From WHSW01 sp963781265 (lineage in GTDB: Bacteria > Actinomycetota > Thermoleophilia > Solirubrobacterales > 70-9), in assembly GCA_963781265.1 (NCBI GenBank), contig CAWAFH010000014.1, positions 221,095 to 285,094 of the forward strand: a stretch of 64,000 bases of DNA, given 5' to 3'. Shown here one piece after another: positions 9,465 through 18,280 of the stretch (position 1 is its first letter; every line of letters begins with the position of its first letter). The notes under the pieces were generated by a model, which had not been told where the DNA came from, searched no databases, and saw only the letters and a program-made list of their open reading frames with translations. A program made the translations under genes and the position numbers.

Positions 9465-9466
9465 AG
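8303..9466 (+). CDS. cytochrome P450, copy 2, lacking the N-terminal ~43 residues
   Basis: Second unit of the tandem duplication. The frame is open from a TTG at 8303 and enters the family sequence at ADFERESGFWSVVRF, so the first helix region of copy 1 (MTTLAPAADL to HWSEL) is absent. I-helix AGNDST, EEFVRY and the heme loop FGGGGRHFCLG are all intact. There is no convincing ribosome binding site or -10 box before TTG 8303, so expression is doubtful unless it is read through from copy 1. The C-terminus differs from copy 1 (a short tail to TAG 9466) because of a pair of compensating indels. It may be a recent tandem duplication, or an assembly join of two variants. Confidence 0.6.
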   Translation: MADFERESGFWSVVRFEDIAAVGRDHETYSSARSIILVDKLAAEPGAPDPIDIAANMLITQDPPRHDRLKALVQRAFTPKRAIEHTERMREIINLVYDRALERHPDGRLDLVQDVGVFVPSMVIGDMLGAPREDADKLVDWTNRTTAFEDPRLVPDLGDVWRALEEFIPYVNAMIEDREVHPTDDLTTAFIEAEVDGERLSHEEVLMFFFLLMVAGNDSTRAVFTSGIKNLLEDPEQMRLVRSGEVELDQVVEEFVRYNPAFAYMRRTATRDAELAGKQVKAGDKLALWYVSGNRDESVFDDPDRFDVRRTPNPHQGFGGGGRHFCLGAGLARLELKLWISETLRRFPELELDGDTERVSSTFLNQYRTIPVALQAALSVRTGRTAR

Positions 9467-9484
9467 CGTTGCGGCCGGCTCGCC

Positions 9485-10892
9485 GTGCTGCACACGCTTC
9501 AGACCATCGCGACCTCACCCGAGCTGTTGCCGGCGCGGAGCCAGATGGCGTTCACGCTCGGCTTCCACATCATCCTGGCCAGCCTCGGGGTCGCCTTCCC
9601 GGCGCTGATGCTGATCGCCAACTACATCGGCCTGAAGCGCGACGACCCGGTCGCGCTCGGGCTCGCCCAGCGCTGGTCGAAGGTCGCGGCGGTCACGTTC
9701 GCGGTCGGCGCGGTGACCGGGACGGTGCTCTCGTTCGAGTTCGGCCTCCTGTGGCCGGCGTTCACCGGCCGCTTCGGCGGCGTCTTCGGGATCCTGTTCG
9801 CGATCGAGGGGATCTTCTTCTTCCTCGAGGCGATCTTCATCGCGATCTACATCTTCGGCTGGAAGCGCCTCAGCGGCTGGGCGCACTTCTGGACCGGGGT
9901 GCCGATCGCGATCTGCGGGATCGGCGGCGCCTACTCGGTGGTCAGCGTCAACGCCTGGATGAACCAGCCGCAGGGCTACACGCTGGACGCGGCGGGCAAC
10001 GTCACCGACATCGACCCGCTGCAGGTGATGTGGACGCCGGCGACCGGCTACGAGGTCGTCCACATGATCCTCGCCGCCTACATGGTGACCGCGTTCCTGG
10101 TCGCGTCGGTCTACGCGGTCGGGATGCTGCGCGGCCGCCGCGACCGCCACCACCGGCTCGGCCTGCTGATCCCGCTCGCGGTCGGCTGCATCCTGGCGCC
10201 GATTCAATTCATGGTCGGCGACACCGCCGCGCGGGCGATCGCCGAGGACCAGCCGATCAAGTTCGCGGCGATGGAGTGCGTCGACCACACCCACAGCGAC
10301 GTCACCGAGTACATCTACGGGGTCTGCACCGACGACGGCGTCAAGTGGGGGATCGGGATCCCAGGGTTCGACTCGTTCCTGGTCGGGTTCAGCACCGACA
10401 CCGAGGTCACCGGCCTCGACACGGTGCCCGCCAACGAGCGCCCGCCCGCGAACACGATGCTGCACTGGTCGTTCGACACGATGGTCGGGATCGGCAGCGC
10501 GCTGATCGCGCTCGGAGCCTGGTTCGGCTTCGTCTGGTGGCGGCGCAGGGACATACCCAAGACCCCGTGGTTCCTGCGCGCGGTCGCGATCTCCGGGGTG
10601 GCCGCGATCGTCGCGATGGAGGCGGGCTGGATCGTTACCGAGGTCGGGCGACAACCATGGATCGTCCAGGGCGTGATGAGGACCGAGGAGGCGATCACCG
10701 GGGCCAGCGGCGTCTGGGTCACGTTCTCGATCGTGCTCGTCCTCTACGCGGCGCTCGGGACGGCGACCGTGTTGATCCTGCGGCAGCATGGCCCGCCGCT
10801 GGCGCGAGCGGGGACCGGAGGCGGTCGACATCCCGTACGACCCGAGCCCGAAGGCCGCTGGCGGCGGCCGAGAAGGAGGGGAAGCGGAATGA
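9485..10892 (+). CDS. cydA: cytochrome bd-type quinol oxidase subunit I (frameshift near 3' end)
   Basis: Terminal oxidase subunit that oxidises quinol and reduces O2 to water in the membrane. About nine membrane segments are present. Family residues seen: the heme His in AFTLGFHIILASLG, the acidic channel segment EGIFFFLEAIF, a second heme His in YEVVHMILAAY, and GWIVTEVGRQPW. The loop between them is short, as in short-Q-loop enzymes. GTG 9485 is taken as the start. Near 10785 the frame changes; the corrected tail MARRWRERGPEAVDIPYD ends at TGA 10892, which overlaps cydB as ATGA. No cydCD is seen in the window. Confidence 0.85.
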
Positions 10893-11907
10893 GCAAGGCC
10901 GACGTCGCGCGGCGATCCTCTGGGTCGGCGCCACCCTCTACGCCGTCTTCGGCGGCGCCGACTTCGGCGCCGGCTTCTGGTCGCTCGTCGGCGGGCGCGG
11001 CGAGCGCGGCGAACGCGCGCGCCGGTTGATCGACTCGGCGCCATCGGCCCGGTGTGGGAGGCCAACCACGTCTGGCTGATCTTCATCCTCGTCGTGCTCT
11101 GGACCGCGTTCTCGGTCGCCTTCGAGGCGGTGACGTCGACCCTGTTCATCCCGCTCTGCCTCGCCGCGTTCGGGATCGTGCTGCGCGGCTCCGGGTTCGC
11201 CTTCCACGAGGTCGTCGAGCGGCCGCGGGAGCGCCGCTTCGCCGAGCATCTGTTCGCGGCCTCGTCGGTGATCACGCCCGTTCTTCATGGGCACGGTGGT
11301 CGGCGCGATCGCCTCCGGGCGGGTCCCGGTCGGCAACGCCGACGGCGACCCGTGGTCGAGCTGGCTGAACCCGGTCTCGATCCTGGTCGGCGTCCTGTTC
11401 GTGGCCACCGGCGCCTACCTGGCGGCGGTCTTCCTGATCACCGACGCGCGCCACGCCGGCGACGCGGACCTCGAGCGCTACTTCTCGGATCGGGCGCTGT
11501 TCGCCGCGATCGGCACCGGGGCGATCGCGATCGCCGGGATCTTCGTGCTCCGCGAGGACGCCCGCTACGTCTACGACGGGCTCACCTCCGACGCGCTGCC
11601 GCTGGTGATCGCCTCGGCGTCTGTCGGAATCGGGGCGCTGGTCGCGATCCGCCGCGGAGCGCGCCGCGGGGCTCGCCCGCTCGCGGTCGGCGCCGTGGTC
11701 GCGGTGATCTGGGGCTGGGGCGTCGCCCAGTTCCCCTACCTGCTGCCGACCTCGCTGACGATCTCCGACGGCGCCGGCACCGGGCCGACGCTGACCATGG
11801 TGATCGTCGTCTTCGTGGTCGCCGCGGTGCTCGTGCTGCCGGCGCTCGGCCTGCTCTACACGCTGACGCAGCGACGGCTGCTCGGCAGCGAGCCCGGGAG
11901 CGACTAG
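10889..11907 (+). pseudogene. cydB: cytochrome bd-type oxidase subunit II, broken by three frameshifts
   Basis: ATG 10889 has a strong GAAGGAGG site and overlaps the cydA stop. Joined frames give about 339 residues of a CydB protein: ILWVGATLYAVFGGADFGAG, then GPVWEANHVWLIF, then MGTVVGAIASGRVPVGN and LLPTSLTISDGAGTGPTL. Breaks lie near 10905 and 11040 (one base lost from a GG pair each) and 11278 (one base gained in a CCC run). GADFGAGFW and VWEANHVW are the family's signature helices, so the ancestral gene was intact; the pattern of G/C-run indels suggests sequencing error rather than decay. The stop forms a CTAG overlap with the convergent K+ channel gene. Confidence 0.8.
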
Positions 11908-12401
11908 GGCGCGTCCGGCTTCTCGGAGGCGGAGCGCGCGAGACCGAGATCGGCCCGCAGTGCGGTCAGCTGAGCCTCCAGCTCGGCGATCCTGAGCATC
12001 ACCGGATCCTTGCCCGCGATGCGTTCGTCCGCCTGGGCCCGGGCGACGAAGGCGCTGGTGATGAACCCGGTGACGACCGCGAACAGGGACAGTCCCCCGA
12101 TCATCAGCACGGTGGCGACGAGCTGCCCGGCGGTCTGGTCCGGGACGACGTCCCCGTAGCCCACCGTGGTCACGGTCTGCGTCGCCCACCACATCCCGAG
12201 CCAGACGTTGTCGAACGTCTGCGGGTCGATCAGGTGCTCCACAACCCCGAAGACGACCACGGCGACCAGCCACAGCGTGGCGATGATCGAAGCGGCGACC
12301 CGGGGTCGGAGGCCCTTCTTCTCCACCCTTCGCGCGATCAGGCGCCCGGCCCAGTGTTCCTCGGGCTGCTCAGGCTCGGCCATCGCCGCGCTGTTCGCCA
12401 C
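11904..12401 (-). CDS. two-TM potassium channel with TVGYGD filter
   Basis: 165 residues. Two membrane helices (about residues 36-56 and 93-117) flank a pore helix and the filter TQTVTTVGYGD, the K+-selective signature. The C-terminal ~35 residues (VMLRIAELEAQLTALRADL) form a predicted coiled coil that could tetramerise the channel. No RCK domain follows, so it is KcsA-like in plan. GTG 12401 gives the longest form; ATG 12383 is an equally good start. It is divergent from the ClC gene and convergent with cydB, sharing the CTAG stop. A role in membrane potential is inferred. Confidence 0.85.
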   Translation of the reverse strand: MANSAAMAEPEQPEEHWAGRLIARRVEKKGLRPRVAASIIATLWLVAVVVFGVVEHLIDPQTFDNVWLGMWWATQTVTTVGYGDVVPDQTAGQLVATVLMIGGLSLFAVVTGFITSAFVARAQADERIAGKDPVMLRIAELEAQLTALRADLGLARSASEKPDAP

Positions 12402-12430
12402 CGGTCCCCACAGCCCTCCCCCCAGGCGAT

Positions 12431-12477
12431 TTCACCCAGGTTGCGCGAGCGCCGGGCGGCGGTCGAACGCATAGGCT
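12431..12477 (+). promoter_or_regulatory. leaderless promoter with TCAC-N9-GCGA element (site C)
   Basis: TAGGCT at 12472-12477 ends 8 nt before ATG 12486. The upstream element is the weakest of the five: TCAC at 12432-12435 and GCGA at 12445-12448, ending 23 nt before the -10 box. Confidence 0.4.
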
Positions 12478-12485
12478 GCGCCGGC

Positions 12486-13815
12486 ATGGCCGAAGCAGCC
12501 ACCCCGCCGCCTGATCCGGCCGCGATCATGCGCAGCAGGCAGTTCATCGTGCTGCTGGTGCTCGCCGCGATCGTCGGTGTGGTCTCGTCGCTCGCCGCCT
12601 GGTTGTTCCTCGAGGCGGTGAACGAGGTCCAGGACGGCGTGTACACCGACCTCCCGGACGCGCTCGGTTACGACCACACGCCGTTGTGGTGGCCGCTCCC
12701 CTGGCTCGCGTTCGCCGGCCTGATCGTCGCGTTCGCGATCGCCCGCCTGCCCGGGCGCGGAGGGCACATCCCCGCACTGGGCTTGAACGCGTCGCCGACC
12801 GAGCCGATCGATCTCCCAGGCGTCCTGCTCGCGGCGATCGCCGGGATCGGCCTCGGCGCCGTGGTCGGTCCCGAGGCACCCCTGATCGCGCTCGGTGGCG
12901 GGCTCGGCTTCTTCGCGATCCGCAGGATCCGTGCCGATGCGCCGCCGGATTTGCAGACCATCGTGGCCGCCTGCGGCACCTTCGCGGGCGTCTCGTTCCT
13001 GTTCGGCTCGCCGCTGATCGCCGCGGTGCTGCTGATCGAAGCGGCGGGCTTGGCGGGACGGCGCCTGCCGCTCGTCCTGATCCCCGGTCTGCTCGCCGCC
13101 GGGATCGGGTCGCTGATCGAGATCGGACTCGGGTCGTGGACCGGCGTGAACACGAGCGCAATCTCGCTGGAGCTGCTGAAGCTACCCGAGTTCACGCGCC
13201 CCGATGTCGTCGACTTCCTCTGGACGATCCCGTTCGCGACCGCGATCGCGATCGGCGACCGTGGTCATCTTCCGCATCGGTCGGGTCACTGAGCGGATCG
13301 CCTCGCCGCGGCCGTTTGTCGCCCTGCCGATCGTCGGCCTGATCGTCGCCGGCCTCGCGATCGCCTTCACCGAGACGACCGACAAGGGACTCGACCAGGT
13401 CCTGTTCTCGGGCCAGGACGCGCTCGGCCCGCTCACCGCCGACGCCGCCAGCTGGTCGCTCTCGGCGCTGACGCTGCTGATCGTGTTCAAGGGGCTCGCG
13501 TACGGGCTCTCGATCGGAAGCTTCAGGGGCGGGCCGACCTTCCCGGCGATGTTCCTGGGAGCGGCGGCGGGCGTGATGGCGTCCCACCTCGCTGGATTCG
13601 ATCTGACCCCGGCCGTGGCCGTCGGAATCGGCGCCGGGACGGTCGCGGTCCTGCGGCTGCCGCTGTCATCGGTGGTGCTCGCGACCGTGCTCACCGGTCA
13701 GTCGGGGCTCGGCGTCGGGCCGCTGATCATCGTCGGCGTCGTCGTCGCCTACCTGGTCGCCAACCTGATCGACCCACGTCCGGAAGCTCCCGAACCCGCG
13801 GCGGCGCCCGCTTGA
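12486..13815 (+). CDS. ClC-family chloride channel/transporter (one frameshift)
   Basis: About 443 residues over two frames joined near 13255 (ATAIAI then TVVIFRIGRVTERIA, one extra base in GGCG). ClC selectivity motifs are recognisable: GRGGHIPALG for GxGIP, GPEAPLIALGGG for G(K/R)EGP with the gating Glu kept, and GGPTFPAMFLGAAAG for GxFxP. About ten hydrophobic helices are present; no CBS domains follow. ATG 12486 is fixed by the leaderless TAGGCT box. It may balance charge or halide in concert with the divergent K+ channel (inference). Confidence 0.8.
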
Positions 13816-13827
13816 CCGGCGCGTCGA

Positions 13828-13872
13828 ATCACCTCACCCGCATGACGCCGAGATGCCGGCGGCCCGTAGGCT
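13828..13872 (+). promoter_or_regulatory. leaderless promoter with TCAC-N9-ATGA element (site E)
   Basis: TAGGCT at 13867-13872 precedes ATG 13883 by 10 nt. TCAC (13829-13832) and ATGA (13842-13845) are 9 nt apart and end 21 nt before the -10 box, matching sites A and B exactly. Confidence 0.5.
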
Positions 13873-13882
13873 GGGCTCGCTG

Positions 13883-13921
13883 ATGGCTGGCGAGTTCCCG
13901 ATCGAGCGCGACCTCGCATGA
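13883..13921 (+). CDS. 12-codon leaderless upstream ORF, ATGA-coupled to the efflux pump
   Basis: ATG 10 nt after TAGGCT encodes MAGEFPIERDLA followed by TGA, which overlaps the ATG of the DHA2 transporter as ATGA at 13918. With the mini-ORF at 2225 it makes two cases of the same design in the window. The peptide is not recognised. Likely a leader for coupled translation or regulation, if translated at all. Confidence 0.4.
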   Translation: MAGEFPIERDLA

Positions 13922-15573
13922 ACCCGTCCGAAGGGCGGACGGCGACCACGTGGTCGGTCCTGGTGGTGCTCGCCGCGGCCCAGTTTCTGATGGTGCTGGA
14001 CCAGTCGGTGATGAACGTCTCGATCTCGCAGCTGGTCGCCGACTTCGACACCACGGTGACCACGATCCAGGCTGTCATCACGCTCTATTCGCTCGTGATG
14101 GCGGCGCTGATGATCACCGGCGGCAAGCTGGGCGACATCCTCGGCCGCAAGCGCGCCTTCAAGATCGGCCTGGTCATCTACGGCGTCGGCTCGGCGCTCA
14201 CCGCGGTCTCCTGGAACGTCCCGAGCCTCACCCTCGGATGGTCGATCCTCGAGGGCATCGGAGCGGCTCTGGTGCTGCCGGCGCTGGTCGCGCTGACGGC
14301 CGGCAACTACTCCGGCAAGGCCCGCGCGACCGCCTACGGGGTGCTCGGCGGCGTCGCCGGCGCCGGGATCGCGGTCGGGCCGATCCTCGGCGGCTGGATG
14401 ACCACGAACCTGACCTGGCGCCTCGTGTTCGTCGGCGAGGTGATCCTGGTGGTCGCCATCCTGATCGGCACGCGGATGATGCGCGAGCCGGAGGCCGAGG
14501 AGCGGCCCGCGGGGCTCGATTGGGTGGGCTCGGTGCTCTCGGCGAGCGGCCTCGGGCTGATCGTGTTCGGCGTCCTGCAGGCGAGCAATTGGGGCTGGCT
14601 CGAGCCGCGCAACTCGCCGATTGAGCCGTTCGGCTTCTCGCTGGTCCCGTTCGTGGTCGCCGCCGGCGGGCTGCTGCTGGTCGCCTTCCGCGCCTGGGAG
14701 CGGCGCCGCGAGGCCGGCGGCGGCTCGCCGCTCGTGCACTTCCGGTTGCTCAAAATCCCGGTCCTGCGCAGCGGGCTGACGATGTTCTGCGCCCAGAACC
14801 TGATTCTGATGGGGATCTTCTTCACGATCCCCCTTTATCTGCAGATCGTCCAGGGCTTCGACGCCTTCGAGACGGGCGTGCGGATGCTCCCGGTCTCGGT
14901 CGCGATGCTCCTGACTGCCGCGGCCGGATCGGCGCTTGCCGCACGCTGGGCGCCGCGGACGATCGTCCGCGCGGGGCTCACCCTGCTGTTGGTCGCCGTA
15001 ATCGCACTGCTGAGCACGATCGAGCCGCAGATCGACGACACCGCCTTCGCGGTCGCGATGGCGCTGCTCGGGGTCGGCATGGGGCTGATCGCCTCGCAGC
15101 TCGGCAACGTCGCCCAATCGGCGATCACCGACCGGGACCGCAGCGAGGTCGGCGGCCTTCAATACACCGCCCAGCAGCTCGGAGCCGCGCTCGGCACCGC
15201 GCTGATCGGGGCGGTGCTGATCACCGGCCTGATCGGCGCGTTCACGGTCAACGTCGCCGACAACCCGGACATCCCCGACTCGGTCAGCCAGGAGATCGGG
15301 ATCAGGGTCGAGGGCCAGGTGAGCTTCGTCTCGGCCGACCAGATCGAGGCGGCGGCCACCGAGTTCGGTCTCGACGACGCGACCACCGAAGCGGTCGTCG
15401 CCGAGTACTCCGACGCCCAGCTTCAGGCCCTGAAGACCGCCCTGCTGGCAGCCGGCTTCATCGTGCTGGCAGCGTTCGCGGGCACCCGCAATCTGCCGAC
15501 CGAGCGCTTCGGGAGCGCCTCGGAAACGGCCCGCGCAGGGCCCGAACCCGAGCCCGAGGGCGCCTCGAGCTAG
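13918..15573 (+). CDS. DHA2-family (EmrB/QacA-type) MFS drug efflux transporter
   Basis: 551 residues with about 14 membrane helices. Conserved MFS landmarks: LDQSVMNVSISQLVADF in TM1, motif A GKLGDILGRKRAF, and the motif-C-like run GGVAGAGIAVGPILGGWM in TM5. It would export hydrophobic or cationic compounds with proton antiport. The start overlaps the stop of the 12-codon leader ORF. A periplasm-facing loop of about 70 residues, rich in acidic residues, precedes the last helix (residues ~445-515). No adjacent TetR/MarR repressor gene is intact; a PucR fragment follows on the other strand. Confidence 0.9.
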   Translation: MNPSEGRTATTWSVLVVLAAAQFLMVLDQSVMNVSISQLVADFDTTVTTIQAVITLYSLVMAALMITGGKLGDILGRKRAFKIGLVIYGVGSALTAVSWNVPSLTLGWSILEGIGAALVLPALVALTAGNYSGKARATAYGVLGGVAGAGIAVGPILGGWMTTNLTWRLVFVGEVILVVAILIGTRMMREPEAEERPAGLDWVGSVLSASGLGLIVFGVLQASNWGWLEPRNSPIEPFGFSLVPFVVAAGGLLLVAFRAWERRREAGGGSPLVHFRLLKIPVLRSGLTMFCAQNLILMGIFFTIPLYLQIVQGFDAFETGVRMLPVSVAMLLTAAAGSALAARWAPRTIVRAGLTLLLVAVIALLSTIEPQIDDTAFAVAMALLGVGMGLIASQLGNVAQSAITDRDRSEVGGLQYTAQQLGAALGTALIGAVLITGLIGAFTVNVADNPDIPDSVSQEIGIRVEGQVSFVSADQIEAAATEFGLDDATTEAVVAEYSDAQLQALKTALLAAGFIVLAAFAGTRNLPTERFGSASETARAGPEPEPEGASS

Positions 15574-15720
15574 TCCCCGAGCGGCCGGCTCACGTCGACG
15601 AGCGCCAGCGCCACCCTGAGCTCGAGGTCGCCCGGCCCGACCGGGTTGAACACGTGCAGGTCCTCGGCCTGGCGGACGCGGTAGCGCACCGTGTTCTCGT
15701 GGATACCGAGCCGGATCGGG
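15570..15720 (-). pseudogene. C-terminal remnant of a PucR-family regulator
   Basis: The minus strand encodes RLGIHENTVRYRVRQAEDL and a further ~28 residues ending in a TAG at 15570. LxIHxNTVRYRxxxAE is the PucR C-terminal helix-turn-helix (HTH_30). The protein should extend several hundred residues upstream, but homology stops at about 15720 and the opposite-strand NTF2-like gene begins. It is a truncated, presumably dead fragment whose stop overlaps that of the MFS gene. Confidence 0.6.
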
Positions 15721-15722
15721 AT

Positions 15723-15728
15723 TAACCT
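15723..15728 (+). promoter_or_regulatory. -10 box of a leaderless transcript
   Basis: TAACCT ends 7 nt before ATG 15736. No TCAC-N9-RTGA element is found upstream; the promoter lies at the edge of the PucR remnant. Confidence 0.35.
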
Positions 15729-15735
15729 GACGGTG

Positions 15736-16373
15736 ATGAGCTACGACGGCGCCGAGAGGAAGACCATGTTCGAGTTCGACATCACCCAGACCAACGCCGC
15801 CGTACGGGAGTTGCTCGAGGTAACCGAGAACCCCAGACACAGATTCCTGTTGCAGGCCTATGACCGTCACCGCAATCTGGAGATGGCGGGCGGTACAAGG
15901 AGATCTTCGCGCCGGAGATGACCGTCGAGCATCCCGTCTACCACTTCAACCTGCTCGACGAAAAGCTCGTGCTCGACGGCCGCGAAGAGGTCGAGGCGGT
16001 CTACCGCCAATGGACCGAGACCGACCAGTGCATCTTCTACGTGGAGGACGAGCAGCTCGCGGTCGGCGACCGGATGGTCGTCTCCAGGTCACTGATGTAC
16101 CAGCAGACGCCGGGCGCCGTGCTCGTCGCCTCCGGCGTTGAGGCAGACGAGAGCGCGACGTACCTCGCCAGAAGCCGGGAAGTGATGATCTGGCCGTATG
16201 ACGAGCGCGGCCGGCTGGTCGGCGAGGACGTCTGGGAGTACGACGAGTCCGAGCGCGAGTTCATCGAGCTCGACCCGGCCGACGTCCTCACCTCACAGCG
16301 GTCGGGCGAGCTGCTCGAGCCGCTGATCAAGCCGTTGCCGTCGTTCGACGAGGTGGTCGCGGGCGTCGCCTGA
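15736..16373 (+). CDS. NTF2/SnoaL-like protein (one frameshift)
   Basis: About 212 residues when two frames are joined near 15891: MSYDGAERKTMFEFDITQTN ... RHRNLEMAG and then YKEIFAPEMTVEHPVYHFN to the TGA at 16373. The second half (VYRQWTETDQCIFYVEDEQ, DVWEYDESEREFIELDP) has the alternating beta strands and polar cavity residues of NTF2-like SnoaL proteins, which bind or turn over small hydrophobic ligands. No catalytic assignment is possible. ATG 15736 is placed by the TAACCT box. Three more NTF2-like proteins occur at 29-34 kb. Confidence 0.65.
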
Positions 16374-16400
16374 GAGGCGACCACTCGCGATCGCGCCGGA

Positions 16401-16448
16401 TTCACCCCAAGCGGGTGATCCGAGCGTCGGCGCAGAGGAGCATAGGCT
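16401..16448 (+). promoter_or_regulatory. leaderless promoter with TCAC-N9-GTGA element (site D)
   Basis: TAGGCT at 16443-16448 ends 8 nt before ATG 16457. TCAC (16402-16405) and GTGA (16415-16418) form a good dyad, with CACCC/GGGTG arms, and end 24 nt before the -10 box. Confidence 0.5.
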
Positions 16449-16456
16449 GGCGTTCG

Positions 16457-17828
16457 ATGGGGGAAGCCACCGAGACGACTCCAGCGGACGCAGCCGAAGC
16501 GCAGCTCACGCGTCGCTGCCGATCATCCTGATCGTGCTCGCCACGATCATCGGGCTGCGTCTCGGTGCCGGCGCTGTGGGCCAAGCGCCAGCTCCTCGAA
16601 ACCGAGACCTGGACCACGACCAGCGAGCAGCTGATCCAGGACTCCGCCATCCAGGCCGCGGTCTCCAACTTCATCGTCACGGCCATCTACGACAACGTGG
16701 ACGTCGAGGCGGCGCTCGCCGAGCGCCTCCCGCCGCAGCTCGCGCCGCTCGCCGGCCCGGTCTCCGGGGCGCTGCGAAACGCCGCCGACGACGTCACCCT
16801 GAAGGCACTCGAGCAGCCGAAGGTCCAGCAGCTGTGGGTGAGCGCGAACGCGGCGGCGCAGAGCAAGCTGATCGCCCTGCTCGAGGACAAGGGCGAGTTC
16901 GTCTCCACCACCGGCGGGGTGGTGACGCTCGACCTCAAGTCGCTGCTGACGTCGGTGACCGCGCAGCTCGGGCTGCCGGGCAAGCTGGTCGCGAAGCTGC
17001 CGGCGTCGGCGAGCTCGATCGAGGTCATGAAGTCGGACGAGCTCGACGCGGCGCAGAAGGGCGTCGACCTCCTGCAGACCGCCGCCTACGTCCTGACCGC
17101 GCTCACGCTGCTGCTCTACGCCGCCGCGATCTTCCTCGCCGGCGATCGACGCCGCACGACGCTGCGCGCCGTCGGCTTCTCCTTCATCGTCATCGGCGCC
17201 GTCGTCCTGTTCGCCCGCAGCGCCGGCGGCAACGCCGTCGTCAGCTCGCTCAGCGGCGCCGCATCTTCGGATGACGCCGTCAGCGTCCGCGTACGAAATC
17301 GGCACCTCACTGCTGAACGAGACCGGCCAGTCGATCCTCATCTACGGAATCGTGATCGTGCTCGCGGCGTGGCTCGCCGGGCCGACCGCCTGGGCGACCT
17401 CGATCCGCCGCGCGATCACGCCCTACCTGCGCCAGCCGCGGCTACGCGTACGGCGGCCTCGCCGCGCTCCTGGTGCTGCTCTTCTGGTGGGACCCGGTGG
17501 TCGCCACCCACCGCCTCGTCCCCTCCCTGCTGCTGATCGTCGTTCGCGGCGATCGGGGTCGAGACGCTGCGCCGCCAGGTGATCCGTGAGTTCCCCGACC
17601 GCGTGCAGACCAACTCGCCCGAGGGAATGGCGCGCGACATGTGGGAGCGGATGCAGGAGGCGCGCGCGGCACGGCGCGACGCCAGCCGCGGCGCCGGCCG
17701 GCGGGGGCGACGCGCGGCTCGCCCAGCTCGAGCAGCTGGCGCAGCTGCGCGAGTCCGGCATCCTGAGCGATGAGGAGCTTGCAAACGAGAAGCGTCGGAT
17801 CATGGAAGGAGCAGCCACGGATGAGTGA
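16457..17828 (+). pseudogene. membrane protein with C-terminal SHOCT domain, six or more frameshifts
   Basis: Joined frames give a protein of about 455 residues. A TM helix follows the N-terminus MGETATTP-like start (LPIILIVLATIIG). A long external domain comes next (LLETETWTTTSEQLIQDS to SSIEVMKSDELDAAQKGVD), then helices AAYVLTALTLLLYAAAIF, AVGFSFIVIGAVVLFARS, IYGIVIVLAAWLAGP and LAALLVLLFWWDPVV. A SHOCT domain (LAQLEQLAQLRESGILSDEE) closes it. Breaks are near 16511, 16560, 17280, 17450, 17542 and 17697. It is the most damaged gene in the window, yet codon-level conservation persists between breaks. SHOCT modules are thought to mediate oligomerisation. The last codons overlap the DUF6325 gene. 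Confidence 0.6.
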
Positions 17829-18252
17829 ACCAGGACCGGTCGAGTACATGATCGTCGCGTTCCCGGGCAACAAGTTTCAGGGCGAGATCGCGCCGGCACT
17901 CCACGAGCTGGTGGAGTCGGAGACGATCCGGATCATCGACCTCGCGTTCGTGGCCAAGGACGCCGAGGGCGACGTCGCCGCGTTCGAGGTCTCCGACCTC
18001 GATCCCGACGTCCAGGCGGCACTCGAGCGGATGGGCGCCGAGCCGACCGGTCTGTTCAATGAGGAGGACCTGATGGCGGCAGCCGAGGAGCTCGAGCCAG
18101 AGTCCTCCGCCGCGCTGCTCGTCTGGGAGGACCTCTGGGCAGCCCGCCTCGCGGACTCGATCCGCGACGCCGGTGGGGAGCTCTACGACCTCGGCCGGAT
18201 CCCCCACGAGATCGTCGTCGCCGCCCGCGAGTGGGCGAGCGCCAACGCCTGA
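17821..18252 (+). CDS. DUF6325 family protein
   Basis: 143 residues, start ATG 17821 after GAAGGAG, overlapping the end of the SHOCT membrane gene by 8 nt. Soluble alpha/beta protein: VEYMIVAFPGNKFQGEIAPA at the N-terminus, an acidic centre (FEVSDLDPDVQAALERMG), and ALLVWEDLWAARLADSIRD near the C-terminus. DUF6325 proteins typically sit next to SHOCT-domain proteins in actinobacteria, as here. Function is unknown; adjacency suggests a shared complex with its two neighbours. Confidence 0.75.
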   Translation: MSEPGPVEYMIVAFPGNKFQGEIAPALHELVESETIRIIDLAFVAKDAEGDVAAFEVSDLDPDVQAALERMGAEPTGLFNEEDLMAAAEELEPESSAALLVWEDLWAARLADSIRDAGGELYDLGRIPHEIVVAAREWASANA

Positions 18253-18280
18253 ACCTCAGCAACAGCGAAAGGAGCCGTAG

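Noticed and set aside
8303..9466. Treating the second P450 as an independently expressed full-length gene.
   Set aside because: It lacks the N-terminal ~43 residues and has neither a ribosome binding site nor a TANNNT box before TTG 8303.
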